Shown piece after piece: positions 1-7,407 of a stretch of 64,000 nucleotides of DNA. Origin of the DNA: an uncultured Planctomycetaceae bacterium (GTDB lineage: Bacteria; Planctomycetota; Planctomycetia; Pirellulales; Thermoguttaceae). The notes under the pieces are model-generated. The model worked only from the letters and a program-made list of their open reading frames with translations, had not been told where the DNA came from and made no database searches. The number at the start of each line of letters is the position of its first letter. The stretch's first letter is position 1. The translations under genes were made by a program, and so were the position numbers. The stretch is from positions 1 through 64,000 of the forward strand of contig CAMJTU010000019.1 in the NCBI GenBank assembly GCA_946408825.1. Direction: 5' to 3'.

Positions 1-69
1 AAGAACGAAACGACCTTAGAAGTCGGTCCCGCCGTGCAGGTTGAGAACGTGCTGATCGTTCGGAAATAG
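1..69 (+). CDS. 3' end of an unidentified gene entering from the left edge (partial)
   Basis: The plus strand is open from base 1 to a TAG at 67-69, encoding a tail that ends in VENVLIVRK. The same 23 codons recur at 203-271, where 65 of 69 bases match. Three of the four differences fall at third codon positions and are silent, and one changes Ile to Thr, which hints that both copies were once coding. The gene body lies outside the window, so no function can be given. Confidence 0.4.
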   Translation, partial: KNETTLEVGPAVQVENVLIVRK

Positions 70-122
70 CCGCCGAAGACGGTACAGACGCGACCGAACC
101 AGACGCCCGACCAACGGGAGGG

Positions 123-197
123 CTGGAGTTTTCGCCAGTCCGCGCCCAAGCGTTATCACGCGCCGTGAGGCGAATACCGTCCCCCGCGACGTCGCGG
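123..197. repeat. Dispersed intergenic palindromic repeat, copy R1
   Basis: This 75-bp unit recurs at 395-469 with five mismatches, and its last 40 bp recur at 27831-27870. It ends in a perfect palindrome, CCCGCGACGTCGCGGG at 183-198. It lies between the two copies of the duplicated gene tail. No recombinase or transposase is nearby, so it resembles a REP-like or non-autonomous element rather than an insertion sequence. Confidence 0.7.
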
Positions 198-202
198 GCG
201 GC

Positions 203-271
203 AAGAACGAAACGACCTTAGAAGTCGGTCCCGCCGTGCAGGTCGAAAACGTGCTGACCGTCCGGAAATAG
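203..271 (+). pseudogene. Second copy of the left-edge gene tail (duplicated 3' end)
   Basis: This is a near-exact copy of bases 1-69, ending in TAG at 269-271. Its reading frame stays open back to base 20 but contains no ATG, and the upstream part reads through repeat R1. It is therefore more likely a 3'-end remnant than a full gene. The terminator at 304-350 follows 33 bp later and probably served the original gene. Confidence 0.4.
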
Positions 272-303
272 AGCTCCTCGACGTCCGAAAGTCGGAAAAT
301 CAA

Positions 304-350
304 ACGCCGCCGTTTCTGCCTACTGGCGCGGGAACGGCGGCGTGTTTTTT
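304..350 (+). terminator. Rho-independent terminator
   Basis: Perfect 11-bp stem (ACGCCGCCGTT at 304-314 with AACGGCGGCGT at 333-343) followed by TGTTTTTT. It terminates transcripts coming from the left edge. Confidence 0.85.
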
Positions 351-394
351 GCATAAGCGACTTGAAACGAACGTCCGCGCCAACGAGCGCGGAC

Positions 395-469
395 CTGGAG
401 TTTTCGCCAGTTCGCCCTCAAGCGTCATCACGCGCCATGAGGCGAATACCGTCCCCCGCGACGTCGCGG
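395..469. repeat. Dispersed intergenic palindromic repeat, copy R2
   Basis: Same 75-bp unit as at 123-197 (70 of 75 identical), ending in CCGCGACGTCGCGG at 456-469. It abuts the stop codon of holB (470-472) with no gap. It is preceded by a short hairpin, GTCCGCGC with GCGCGGAC, at 373-393. The 3' position next to a stop codon repeats that of the copy at 27.8 kb. Confidence 0.7.
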
Positions 470-1636
470 TCAGACCAGTCCGCGATGCAGGGCGGCTAGG
501 TCGTATAGCCACGCTTCGACGATATAGGGCAAATTCGCGTTGCGATCGACCTGATCGAGCGCGTCAAGCGTTCGTTCGAGAGAGTCGAGCGCGTATTCGA
601 CGGTCGGCTGCGCGTTCTGTATCGCGCGGCGCACGAAAGGAGCGAGCGCCGCGGCGCTCGGCTCGATTACGCCGCGAGAACCTTTCGCGTCGAGTTCGCA
701 ATAGAGCGCGCGAAAATAGGCGACCGCCGATTTGAGGACGTTTTGAAGCCGTTTTCGGCGAACCGGCGCGTCTTTCGATTCTTTATCGACGTACTCGCAA
801 ACCTGGCCCGCGAGCTGAACCGCCGCGAGATGCTTCGCGGAGAGCCCTGTGAGGAGCGTATGCTGAAAGACGGAAAGATCGGAGTTGAGCGCGCGATACG
901 CTTCCGTCGTCGAGCCGCCGGAATGTCTCGCGACCGCCTCGGCTTCTTCGGGCGAACCGACCTTCCCCTGCGTCAGCAGAATGTCGGCGACGGCGGAGTC
1001 TGGAAGCGGTTGGAATCGGAACATCTGGCAACGCGACCGAATCGTCGGGAGTTGTTTCGTCGCGCTCGTGCCGATAAGAATGATAACCGTGTTCTTCGGC
1101 GGTTCTTCAAGCGTCTTAAGGAGCGCGTTGGCGCCCTCGACGTTGAAATAATCCGCGTCGTCGATCACCGCGACGCGCCGTCCGCCCAAAAACGACGTTT
1201 GATTCAGCGCGTAACACAGCCCGGACTGCATCCGTTCCTCTTTCGCGCCGACGAGCAGTTCAAGGGGAAGCGCCGATTTATCGGCGGGCTTACAGACATA
1301 GTGAAAGTCGGGATGCTGCGGAAGAACGAGTTCGGGCGCCATAACGTCGAAAGCAAACTCTTTGCAGCTGTCGCATTCCCCGCACGGGCGAAAGCGTTCG
1401 AGGAGTTCTTCGCGCGACGCCGACGGATCAAGTCCCGCGTCGCAGACCATTCTATCCCCTTCCTTATGAAACAGTCGTTGACAAAGCAGCGTCTTCGCGA
1501 GCATAAACGCAAAAACGCGCTTTCCGACGCCCTGCGGACCGACGAAAAGAAAACTCCCGCCGAGTCGTCCCCGCGCGCTTGCCCGCGCAAACTGCAACGC
1601 GACCTCGTCCGCGCCGCAAACGCCCTGCCAGCTCAT
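470..1636 (-). CDS. holB: DNA polymerase III subunit delta' (clamp loader)
   Basis: The 388-residue product is the AAA+ delta' subunit of the clamp loader, which helps load the beta clamp during replication. A P-loop-like GPQGVGKR lies near residue 35. A four-cysteine zinc module (CGECDSC, with earlier cysteines) follows, then VIDDADYFNVEGANALLKTLEEPP-type Walker B/sensor sequence near 160-185 and the clamp-loader SRC motif (TIRSRC) near residue 205. The start ATG at 1636 has AGGAG upstream. Whether ATP is really bound cannot be told; delta' of some bacteria is inactive. The gene stands alone, with repeat R2 directly at its 3' end. Identification is secure at family level. Confidence 0.9.
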   Translation of the reverse strand: MSWQGVCGADEVALQFARASARGRLGGSFLFVGPQGVGKRVFAFMLAKTLLCQRLFHKEGDRMVCDAGLDPSASREELLERFRPCGECDSCKEFAFDVMAPELVLPQHPDFHYVCKPADKSALPLELLVGAKEERMQSGLCYALNQTSFLGGRRVAVIDDADYFNVEGANALLKTLEEPPKNTVIILIGTSATKQLPTIRSRCQMFRFQPLPDSAVADILLTQGKVGSPEEAEAVARHSGGSTTEAYRALNSDLSVFQHTLLTGLSAKHLAAVQLAGQVCEYVDKESKDAPVRRKRLQNVLKSAVAYFRALYCELDAKGSRGVIEPSAAALAPFVRRAIQNAQPTVEYALDSLERTLDALDQVDRNANLPYIVEAWLYDLAALHRGLV

Positions 1637-1779
1637 TCTTATCTCTCCTGCGATCCGCGTCCGGCGCCGCTCTGCTCTGGCGACGCTCCTTAAATTGCCT
1701 AAAGATTAACCGCTTTCCCTAAAATATCAAGAGACGCGAAAGACGTCGACGGCGACGTTGCGACGCGGCGCGCCGCCGT

Positions 1780-2124
1780 TCAGATCGACTGAACGATTCG
1801 CGACGCGACGTAAAACGCGGGAGGCGTCGTTAAAATATTCAGAACGAGCAGCGCAGCGGCGAAATAGACGACCGCCCGCTTTGCCTTTCTTTTCTTGCTC
1901 CTGATAACGGCGAAGAGCGACGCGAGAAAGCCGAACCCCCCCGCGGCGAGATACCCGACGGGCGCAATGGTCGCCATAAGAAAATCAAGAGGGTTCGACA
2001 TACCGCCCTCCGCGGTAAAAAGACCGGCGCAACAGAGAAAGAAAAAGAGCGGACAGAAGACCGCGACGCCGAGCAGAAAGCGCGTAAAGAAATCGATTTT
2101 GACGTTGTCGGTTTTACTTTTCAT
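1780..2124 (-). CDS. Small multi-pass membrane protein, function unknown
   Basis: The predicted product has 114 residues and about three hydrophobic segments (LLGVAVFCPLFFFLCCAGLF, then one around an APVGYLAAGGFGFLASLFAV stretch, and a C-terminal AVVYFAAALLVLNIL). A short basic loop, RSKKRKAKR, separates the last two, so it is expected in the inner membrane. The frame remains open further upstream, but the ATG at 2124 is preferred because AAGGAG lies 7 bases before it. No family was recognised. Similar small membrane proteins often serve no inferable role. Confidence 0.65.
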   Translation of the reverse strand: MKSKTDNVKIDFFTRFLLGVAVFCPLFFFLCCAGLFTAEGGMSNPLDFLMATIAPVGYLAAGGFGFLASLFAVIRSKKRKAKRAVVYFAAALLVLNILTTPPAFYVASRIVQSI

Positions 2125-2270
2125 CGTTTCACTCCTTATGACGTCCATATCGTCGCCCGAAGCGCCGTGAAGGACGGTCGCCCGCGTCCGTATTTCCGCG
2201 CCGCTTTGCGGACCTGCCTTAAACGTTAGCGCTGTGAGTTCGGCAAGCGTCGCAACGCGACGCGATGATT

Positions 2271-3182
2271 TCACGCGCGCGGCGAGGTCGCCGCCGAAGG
2301 ATCGTCGAAAGAAACGCCGCGCTCTTCGAGCCAGCGGATCGCGTCTAACGTCGCTTCATGGTCCTCTTGGGAGGCGCCCGGTCTCAATGTTGTATCGCTA
2401 TTCTTGTAGGCGCGCAAGCGTTCTTGGAGTTTTCGCCCCTGAGGCGTGTCGACGTCGTAAATCGCCCCGTGATCCAAGAGCAACTGAAGCTCTTTGCCGT
2501 ACCCGACGGCGTTGACTACCGGATAACCGAAGTAATTGTCGACGGGATTGACGTCGACGCCCGCCTCGACTAAACGACGCAGCGTTTTCTCACCGTCCGC
2601 GAAAAGACAGAAGGAAGCGACGCTTAGACAGGGGTATTTTTCAGGATTGGGATCGGCGCCGTATTTCAAAAGGAGTTCGACGTAATCGTCGTACGTCGAT
2701 TCCCGTTGCAGCGAACTCAATTCGACGATGAGAAAAAAGTACGTCGCTCCTTTCGTCATGAGACGGTTCGACTTTCGAAAATACGACTCAAGAACGACGT
2801 TGGGATCGGCGCCGTTTTTTAGCAAGAGTTCTAGGACGTCGACTCCATAGGGACTCGCCCACAGAATCAAGGGCATATTTTCGCGCCCTTTCGCGTTGAC
2901 GTCGGCGCCCGAATCAACGGCGCGTTGAATTTGAGCCAAATCGCCCTTTTCGATCGCCGCGCAAAGTTCAAGCGTTTTTTCATCGTCAAACCAATCTGAC
3001 GCGACCCATCCCAAATCGTAAGGCGACGAAGGGTTTTCTAGCTCGGTCTTTATCTCGGAAACGATTTTTTTAAACGCCTTAACCCCGCCCCAAAATCGGT
3101 AAAGGCGAAAGGAACAGAGCGTCAAAAAAACGACGACAAGGACGGCGATAACCGCCGTTTTTTTAAGAGCGCTTGATTCCAT
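2271..3182 (-). CDS. Membrane-anchored ankyrin repeat protein
   Basis: This 303-residue protein starts with a single hydrophobic segment (residues about 9-26, TAVIAVLVVVFLTLCSF) and is followed by an ankyrin domain. Diagnostic phrases are AVDSGADVNAKGRENMPLILWAS, ELLLKNGADPNVV, ELLLKYGADPNPEKYP, RLVEAGVDVNPVDN and LLLDHGAIYDVD, giving four to five repeats spread over residues 80-245. Ankyrin repeats bind other proteins, and the anchor suggests it displays the domain at the membrane. The start codon has only a weak AAGAAG upstream. Partner and pathway are unknown. Confidence 0.75.
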   Translation of the reverse strand: MESSALKKTAVIAVLVVVFLTLCSFRLYRFWGGVKAFKKIVSEIKTELENPSSPYDLGWVASDWFDDEKTLELCAAIEKGDLAQIQRAVDSGADVNAKGRENMPLILWASPYGVDVLELLLKNGADPNVVLESYFRKSNRLMTKGATYFFLIVELSSLQRESTYDDYVELLLKYGADPNPEKYPCLSVASFCLFADGEKTLRRLVEAGVDVNPVDNYFGYPVVNAVGYGKELQLLLDHGAIYDVDTPQGRKLQERLRAYKNSDTTLRPGASQEDHEATLDAIRWLEERGVSFDDPSAATSPRA

Positions 3183-3325
3183 CTTCTTACCATTTTCATA
3201 AGACGCTTATCAAATGGAGACGCAAGTCGCGCCCTATCGACTCGCCGTGATGAAAAACCTTTTCACGGTAAAGAACGGTAAAGCGAATGAATCTTTACCG
3301 ATCTTACAATATAAGATTTACAGAA

Positions 3326-3652
3326 TTACTCCAGTTCGCCTTTCTCGCGTAGACTGTCGCGATATGCGAACAAGATTTTCTGGAGGAATTTAACTTGAGA
3401 CAAGCCCTCGCGTTCAGCGAGTTCCTCGAACAGTTTTCTGACGTCAGAGGTAACGTTGAACTGAAGACGATCACAAACGTTGCGCCCCGGTTTGCGTCCC
3501 GCTCCGGGTCTAGCTCCGCCCCATCGGGCGCGAGTCGCTTCAACGACCGCATCTAGGCTACGAGTCTTGAAGAATGTTTCTTCGACAATGCGGTCGCGTT
3601 CCTCGTCCATTTCTTTCAAGTATTGGGCGAAAATTTCTTCCGACTTGCTCAT
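3326..3652 (-). CDS. Small basic protein with ribbon-helix-helix-like C-terminus
   Basis: The 108-residue product has a charged helical N-terminus, then GGARPGAGRKPG at about residues 45-56, a short glycine/basic motif common in phage and plasmid DNA-associated proteins. The segment RLQFNVTSDVRKLFEELAER and the following helix look like a ribbon-helix-helix fold, so DNA binding is plausible. The start at 3652 lies one base after the stop of the upstream 80-residue gene, with GGAAGG as ribosome site, so the two are probably co-translated. It could be an antitoxin-like repressor, but no toxin gene is visible. Confidence 0.6.
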   Translation of the reverse strand: MSKSEEIFAQYLKEMDEERDRIVEETFFKTRSLDAVVEATRARWGGARPGAGRKPGRNVCDRLQFNVTSDVRKLFEELAEREGLSQVKFLQKILFAYRDSLREKGELE

Positions 3653-3653
3653 T

Positions 3654-3896
3654 TTAGTTTTCCTTCCGAGAACGCAGACCGTATTTATCGGCGATCACGT
3701 TGAACATCTCATTTCGCGCCTTGGACAATTGCACATATTCCGATTCCCATTCTTCGCTCTTATGTCGCAGACTGGCGGCGCGTTGAAGAAGATCGAGGAC
3801 AATAGCGCCGCCCGGAACTTCAGCGCGAATGGCGGCGTTGACAGCGGGCGCCGTGTTCTTTTTTCCATACGTCGAACAAAGCTCTTTGACGCTCAT
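3654..3896 (-). CDS. Small hypothetical protein (first part of a two-gene unit)
   Basis: The predicted 80-residue product begins MSVKELCSTYGKK and is largely helical and charged. It carries no family signature that I recognise. A GTG 36 bases further upstream is in frame, but GGAGGGGG sits 8 bases before the ATG at 3896, so that start is preferred. It overlaps functionally with the next gene, whose start follows after one base. The N-terminal KELCSTYGKKNTAPAVNAAI could form a short helix-turn-helix-like hairpin, but this is weak. Confidence 0.55.
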   Translation of the reverse strand: MSVKELCSTYGKKNTAPAVNAAIRAEVPGGAIVLDLLQRAASLRHKSEEWESEYVQLSKARNEMFNVIADKYGLRSRKEN

Positions 3897-3921
3897 TTTT
3901 TTCACCCCCTCCGAAAACGTT

Positions 3922-3957
3922 TTAAAATCCACCCCCTCGCCTATAAAGGCGAAGGGG
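3922..3957 (-). terminator. Weak hairpin terminator after the 57-residue gene
   Basis: CCCCTCGCC (3933-3941) pairs with GGCGAAGGGG (3948-3957) with one bulged A. On the minus strand it is followed by TGGATTTTAAAA, so it may end or attenuate transcripts from 4167. Confidence 0.4.
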
Positions 3958-3993
3958 CTTCAAGGTTAATCTCCTAATTCAGCGACGAACGTT

Positions 3994-4167
3994 TCACCAA
4001 GTGTAGGTGATACGGATTTCGATGTGAGTGCGCCAGACGAATTGGTCAATCTCGTGGACTTCCAAGACGTTCGCGCCATTTTCATGGGCGTAACGAGCCT
4101 CCTCAACCATCTCCGTTTTGAACGATTCGCCGCTTTCATAGGCGACCAGGTACACGACTTTTTCCAT
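3994..4167 (-). CDS. 57-residue hypothetical protein
   Basis: The minus strand encodes a product beginning MEKVVYLVAYESGESFK and ending RITYTW before TGA at 3994-3996. It is acidic with an alternating strand-helix-strand pattern. GAGGCAAG lies just upstream of the ATG. Codon use (GAA, GTC, GGC, GCC) matches neighbouring genes better than the overlapping longer frame at 3966-4178, which has the composition of a shadow. It lies upstream of, and in the same direction as, the two small genes at 3326-3896. No family was recognised. Confidence 0.6.
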   Translation of the reverse strand: MEKVVYLVAYESGESFKTEMVEEARYAHENGANVLEVHEIDQFVWRTHIEIRITYTW

Positions 4168-4616
4168 TCTTGCCTCACTCTAAAAGTATGGACAAAAGTT
4201 ACGCGGTCAAGAGCCGTTCCCTTAACCTTGGGAGTAGTATAAAATATTTTTTGAAAAAATCAAGAGTATAAATCAACATGTAAGGTTTTTTCGAAATAAC
4301 TTATCGTGGTAGTTGAAAGAAATCTGAAAGCTGAGTCGCGCTTTCCAAAAAGGGAATAGATATCTCGAATAACCGCGACGTTGACTGCGTGGGCGCCAAA
4401 CAAACCGTCAAAGCGCAAAGCGAGAAACGGTCCTCGGCAAGTCGCCCGGAACTCCGTCCGTCGCCCCCATTGTAAAAATTCGCCCTTCCTTTTACAAGTT
4501 TCGTCGCCGTTCTTTCGGGGAGTTTTAGAAAGGCGGCGCTAAGCGACGAAAGCGTAAGGGCAAACCGTCGACGTCACTTTCTAACGAGCCCGCGACTTCT
4601 TTTTGCGTTCGAACGA
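4168..4616. other. Gene-free stretch
   Basis: About 450 bases with no convincing gene, tRNA or structured RNA. The first part (4230-4330) is AT-rich. The rest is ordinary composition and leads into the promoter at 4617. Confidence 0.5.
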
Positions 4617-4645
4617 TTGAAATCGTAGCGCCGACCTGTTAAAAT
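4617..4645 (+). promoter_or_regulatory. Sigma70-like promoter of the metallohydrolase operon
   Basis: TTGAAA (4617-4622), 17-bp spacer, TAAAAT (4640-4645), about 70 bases before the ATG at 4718. Confidence 0.65.
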
Positions 4646-4717
4646 ACCGTCGAGCGTCGTCGCTGCGCGAAGCCCGACGTCTTTTGCCAATCGTTCGCAG
4701 AGTTTGAGGAGAAAGAG

Positions 4718-6106
4718 ATGAATACGAGTCGCCGTGAGTTTCTGGGAGCCGCCGCGGGAGTCGGGCTGGCGCTACAATTTGGAACGACGATGGGAACGCG
4801 TTCTTCCGCAGGTTTCGCCTACGCCAACCCCGTCGCGCCCGATCCGAACAACCCGAACGACCCGAACGCGATTACCGACCCCGACCATGAGATCGGCAAG
4901 CCCTACGTCGGGTGGAAAGAGGGCGAACTCGACCTGAACTTCATCCACACCGGCGTCGGCGAAAACGCGTTCCACATCTTCCCAGACGGCACGACGATGC
5001 TTCTCGACGCGGGCGACTGGAATACGCTAACCTACAAAGACGGGGTTGAGAAGCTCCCCAGCGCGGAACGCCACGCCGGCGAATGGATCGCGCGCTATAT
5101 TTCTCGCGTTAAGCCCGGTCTCGAAAAGATCGACTACGTCATGGCGTCGCATTTCCACACCGACCATATCGGCGACGGCGGGTTCGGCGTCGGCATGAAG
5201 GGGCTCGAAGGGGACAAAGACTATCAGATCAGCGGAATCTCGCACGTCGGCGAATATTATCGCTACGGAACGGCTTATGATCGCGGCTATCCCGACTACA
5301 GCCGTCCGACGACGTGGGCGCCGAAAGAACGCGAGAACCTCGTCAAATTCTGGAATTACGCGGAAGAAAAACTCGGACTCAAGCGCGAGAAATTCGAAGT
5401 CGGCGCGCTCGACCAGATCAAACTCGTCAGCGCGCCCGAAAAGTACGACTTCCATATCCGCAACGTCTGCGCCAACGGGGTCGTCTGGCTCGGCGAAGGA
5501 AAAGGAAATATCGACTTTTTCGAGACATATCCGATCAACAAAGAGAAGAATAAGAACGAGAACACGCGGTCGCTCGGCTTCGTCCTTCAATACGGCGGGT
5601 TCCGTTTCTTCACAGGCGGCGACGCGAGCGGCGTCCTGCTCGACGACGACGGAAAGCGCCTCGATTTCGACGGCGCGATTGGACGCGCCGCGGGGCCCGT
5701 CGACGTCTGCAAGGCGAATCACCATTCCTATAAAGACGCGATGCTCAAGGAGTTCGTCAACGCGGTCGCGCCGCGCGTCTTCGTCGTCTGCGTCTGGGAC
5801 AAGTGGCATCTCCAGGACAATACCGCGTCGAACATGTGCGACGATACCGCGTCGGGCTACCCGGGCGCGCGTCTCATGTGCCCGACGGCGGTTCACCCCG
5901 GCAACGCCGAGATGATGCAGGGCAAAGCGTGGCGCGACAAGCTCGTCGAGATCGGCGGTCACGTCGTCGTCAAAGTTTACGACGGCGGCGCGAAGTATAA
6001 GGTCTACTACCTGACGGCGAAGGACGAAAGCATGAAGGTCAACCTCGTCTTCGGACCCTTCGAAGCGACGGGAACCACGCGCCTCGCGAAGAACGCAAGC
6101 GCGTGA
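4718..6106 (+). CDS. Tat-exported metallo-beta-lactamase-fold hydrolase, copy 1
   Basis: The 462-residue product starts with a twin-arginine signal (SRREFLGAAAG) and should be exported folded. After a Pro/Asn/Asp-rich linker (DPNNPNDPNA) comes the MBL fold. It shows the metal motif HFHTDH at residues 145-150, a GGD at about 300, and a late KANHH. Layout resembles the ComEC-type MBL branch. The substrate is unknown. GAGGAGAAAGAG precedes the start. It is followed by two paralogues in the same direction and then a GH127 glycosidase. The region from IGKPYVGWKEGELDL onward is nearly identical to copy 3, indicating recent duplication or gene conversion. Confidence 0.8.
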   Translation: MNTSRREFLGAAAGVGLALQFGTTMGTRSSAGFAYANPVAPDPNNPNDPNAITDPDHEIGKPYVGWKEGELDLNFIHTGVGENAFHIFPDGTTMLLDAGDWNTLTYKDGVEKLPSAERHAGEWIARYISRVKPGLEKIDYVMASHFHTDHIGDGGFGVGMKGLEGDKDYQISGISHVGEYYRYGTAYDRGYPDYSRPTTWAPKERENLVKFWNYAEEKLGLKREKFEVGALDQIKLVSAPEKYDFHIRNVCANGVVWLGEGKGNIDFFETYPINKEKNKNENTRSLGFVLQYGGFRFFTGGDASGVLLDDDGKRLDFDGAIGRAAGPVDVCKANHHSYKDAMLKEFVNAVAPRVFVVCVWDKWHLQDNTASNMCDDTASGYPGARLMCPTAVHPGNAEMMQGKAWRDKLVEIGGHVVVKVYDGGAKYKVYYLTAKDESMKVNLVFGPFEATGTTRLAKNASA

Positions 6107-6134
6107 CCGTCCGTTCCTTTAGGGCTAACAAGTC

Positions 6135-7379
6135 ATGACGCGGCGCGACGACAATCTTGAAGTCGGCAAACGATACGTCGGCTGGCGCGAGGGCGAGTTC
6201 GATATGCACTTTATCTCCGCCGGCGCGTCGGAGAGCGTCTTTCTCGTCTGCCCCGACGGAACGACGTTCCTGATCGACGCGGGCGACCGCAACCCCGAGA
6301 CCTTCAAGGTCGAGACCAACATGACCGCGTATCCTACCGTCCCCGACGCTTCGCGGCGCCCCGGCGAATGGATCGCGCGCTATGTTGGGCGCGTCCGACC
6401 CGACGTCAAAAAGATCGACTACCTCGTCGCGACGCATTATCATCCGGATCACGTCGGCGATCAGACGCTCGACGTTCCTGAAAAAGGGCCCGCGCCCGAC
6501 GAGGACTACAAGCTCACGGGAATCCCCGAGGTCGGCGAGTTCTACCGTTTCGGAACCGCGTTCGACCGCGACTATCCTCGTTACGCTTTCCAGCGTGAAA
6601 AGAGAACCAACATTCGGGACAACCTCCGCAAATACCTCGAATACGCCGCCGCTCGACAGGGTTTGCGCCGCGAGGAGTTCCGCCCCGGCGCGCTCGACCA
6701 GCTTCAACTCGTCAACGCGCCGGAAGAATACGACTTCCACGTCCGCAACGTCTGTAGCGCCGGACGCGTCTGGCGCGGCGTCGGGAATGAGGTCGACGAT
6801 TGTTACGAGCTCTACCCGAAGACGCTGGAACGCAACTGTCGGGAGAACACGCCCTCCATTGGGCTCCTGTTCCGCTACGGCGCGTTCCGATTCTTTACCG
6901 GCGGCGACGTCATGGGCAAGATTTACGTCGACGACGAGAATCTGTTCGAGTACGAGTCGGTCGTCGGACGCGCGGTCGGCCCCGTCGACGTCTGCAAGGC
7001 GAATCACCACGCGTATCGCAACGCGATGGCGCCGGAGTTTGAAAAAGCGGTTCAGGCGCGGGTTTACGTCGTTTTCGCATGGAACGACTCCCACCTCTCC
7101 GACAGTGCGGCGGCGGCGATGGTAGACTATTCCGGGTCGGACGATTCCGATTTTCCCCTCCTCTGTCCGACGCGGTTGAGTCCGGAGAAACTCGCGGCGA
7201 CGGCAAGCCGACCGTGGCGCCGCAATACGGTCGACGTCGGCGGTCACGTCGTCGTCAAAGCGTTCGACGGCGGCGCGAGATACCAAGTCTATTACCTTGA
7301 AGACCAAGACGAGAGCATGACCGTCAAAGCGACGTTCGGCCCTTACAAGTCGCGCGGCGACAAGACGACGCCGCGATAA
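6135..7379 (+). CDS. Metallo-beta-lactamase-fold hydrolase, copy 2 (no export signal)
   Basis: This 414-residue paralogue begins MTRRDDNLEVGKRYVGW, which aligns with the point after the linker in copies 1 and 3. The Tat signal and Pro/Asn linker are missing, and only 28 bases separate it from the previous stop, so no longer start is possible. The metal motif is HYHPDH, with later GGD and KANHH segments as in the other copies. It is more divergent than copies 1 and 3 are from each other. The upstream ribosome site is poor. It is presumably cytoplasmic, or it may be exported in complex with a neighbour; both are inferences. Confidence 0.75.
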   Translation: MTRRDDNLEVGKRYVGWREGEFDMHFISAGASESVFLVCPDGTTFLIDAGDRNPETFKVETNMTAYPTVPDASRRPGEWIARYVGRVRPDVKKIDYLVATHYHPDHVGDQTLDVPEKGPAPDEDYKLTGIPEVGEFYRFGTAFDRDYPRYAFQREKRTNIRDNLRKYLEYAAARQGLRREEFRPGALDQLQLVNAPEEYDFHVRNVCSAGRVWRGVGNEVDDCYELYPKTLERNCRENTPSIGLLFRYGAFRFFTGGDVMGKIYVDDENLFEYESVVGRAVGPVDVCKANHHAYRNAMAPEFEKAVQARVYVVFAWNDSHLSDSAAAAMVDYSGSDDSDFPLLCPTRLSPEKLAATASRPWRRNTVDVGGHVVVKAFDGGARYQVYYLEDQDESMTVKATFGPYKSRGDKTTPR

Positions 7380-7407
7380 AAACTAAAAATGCGCGAGGAA
7401 AAGCGAT

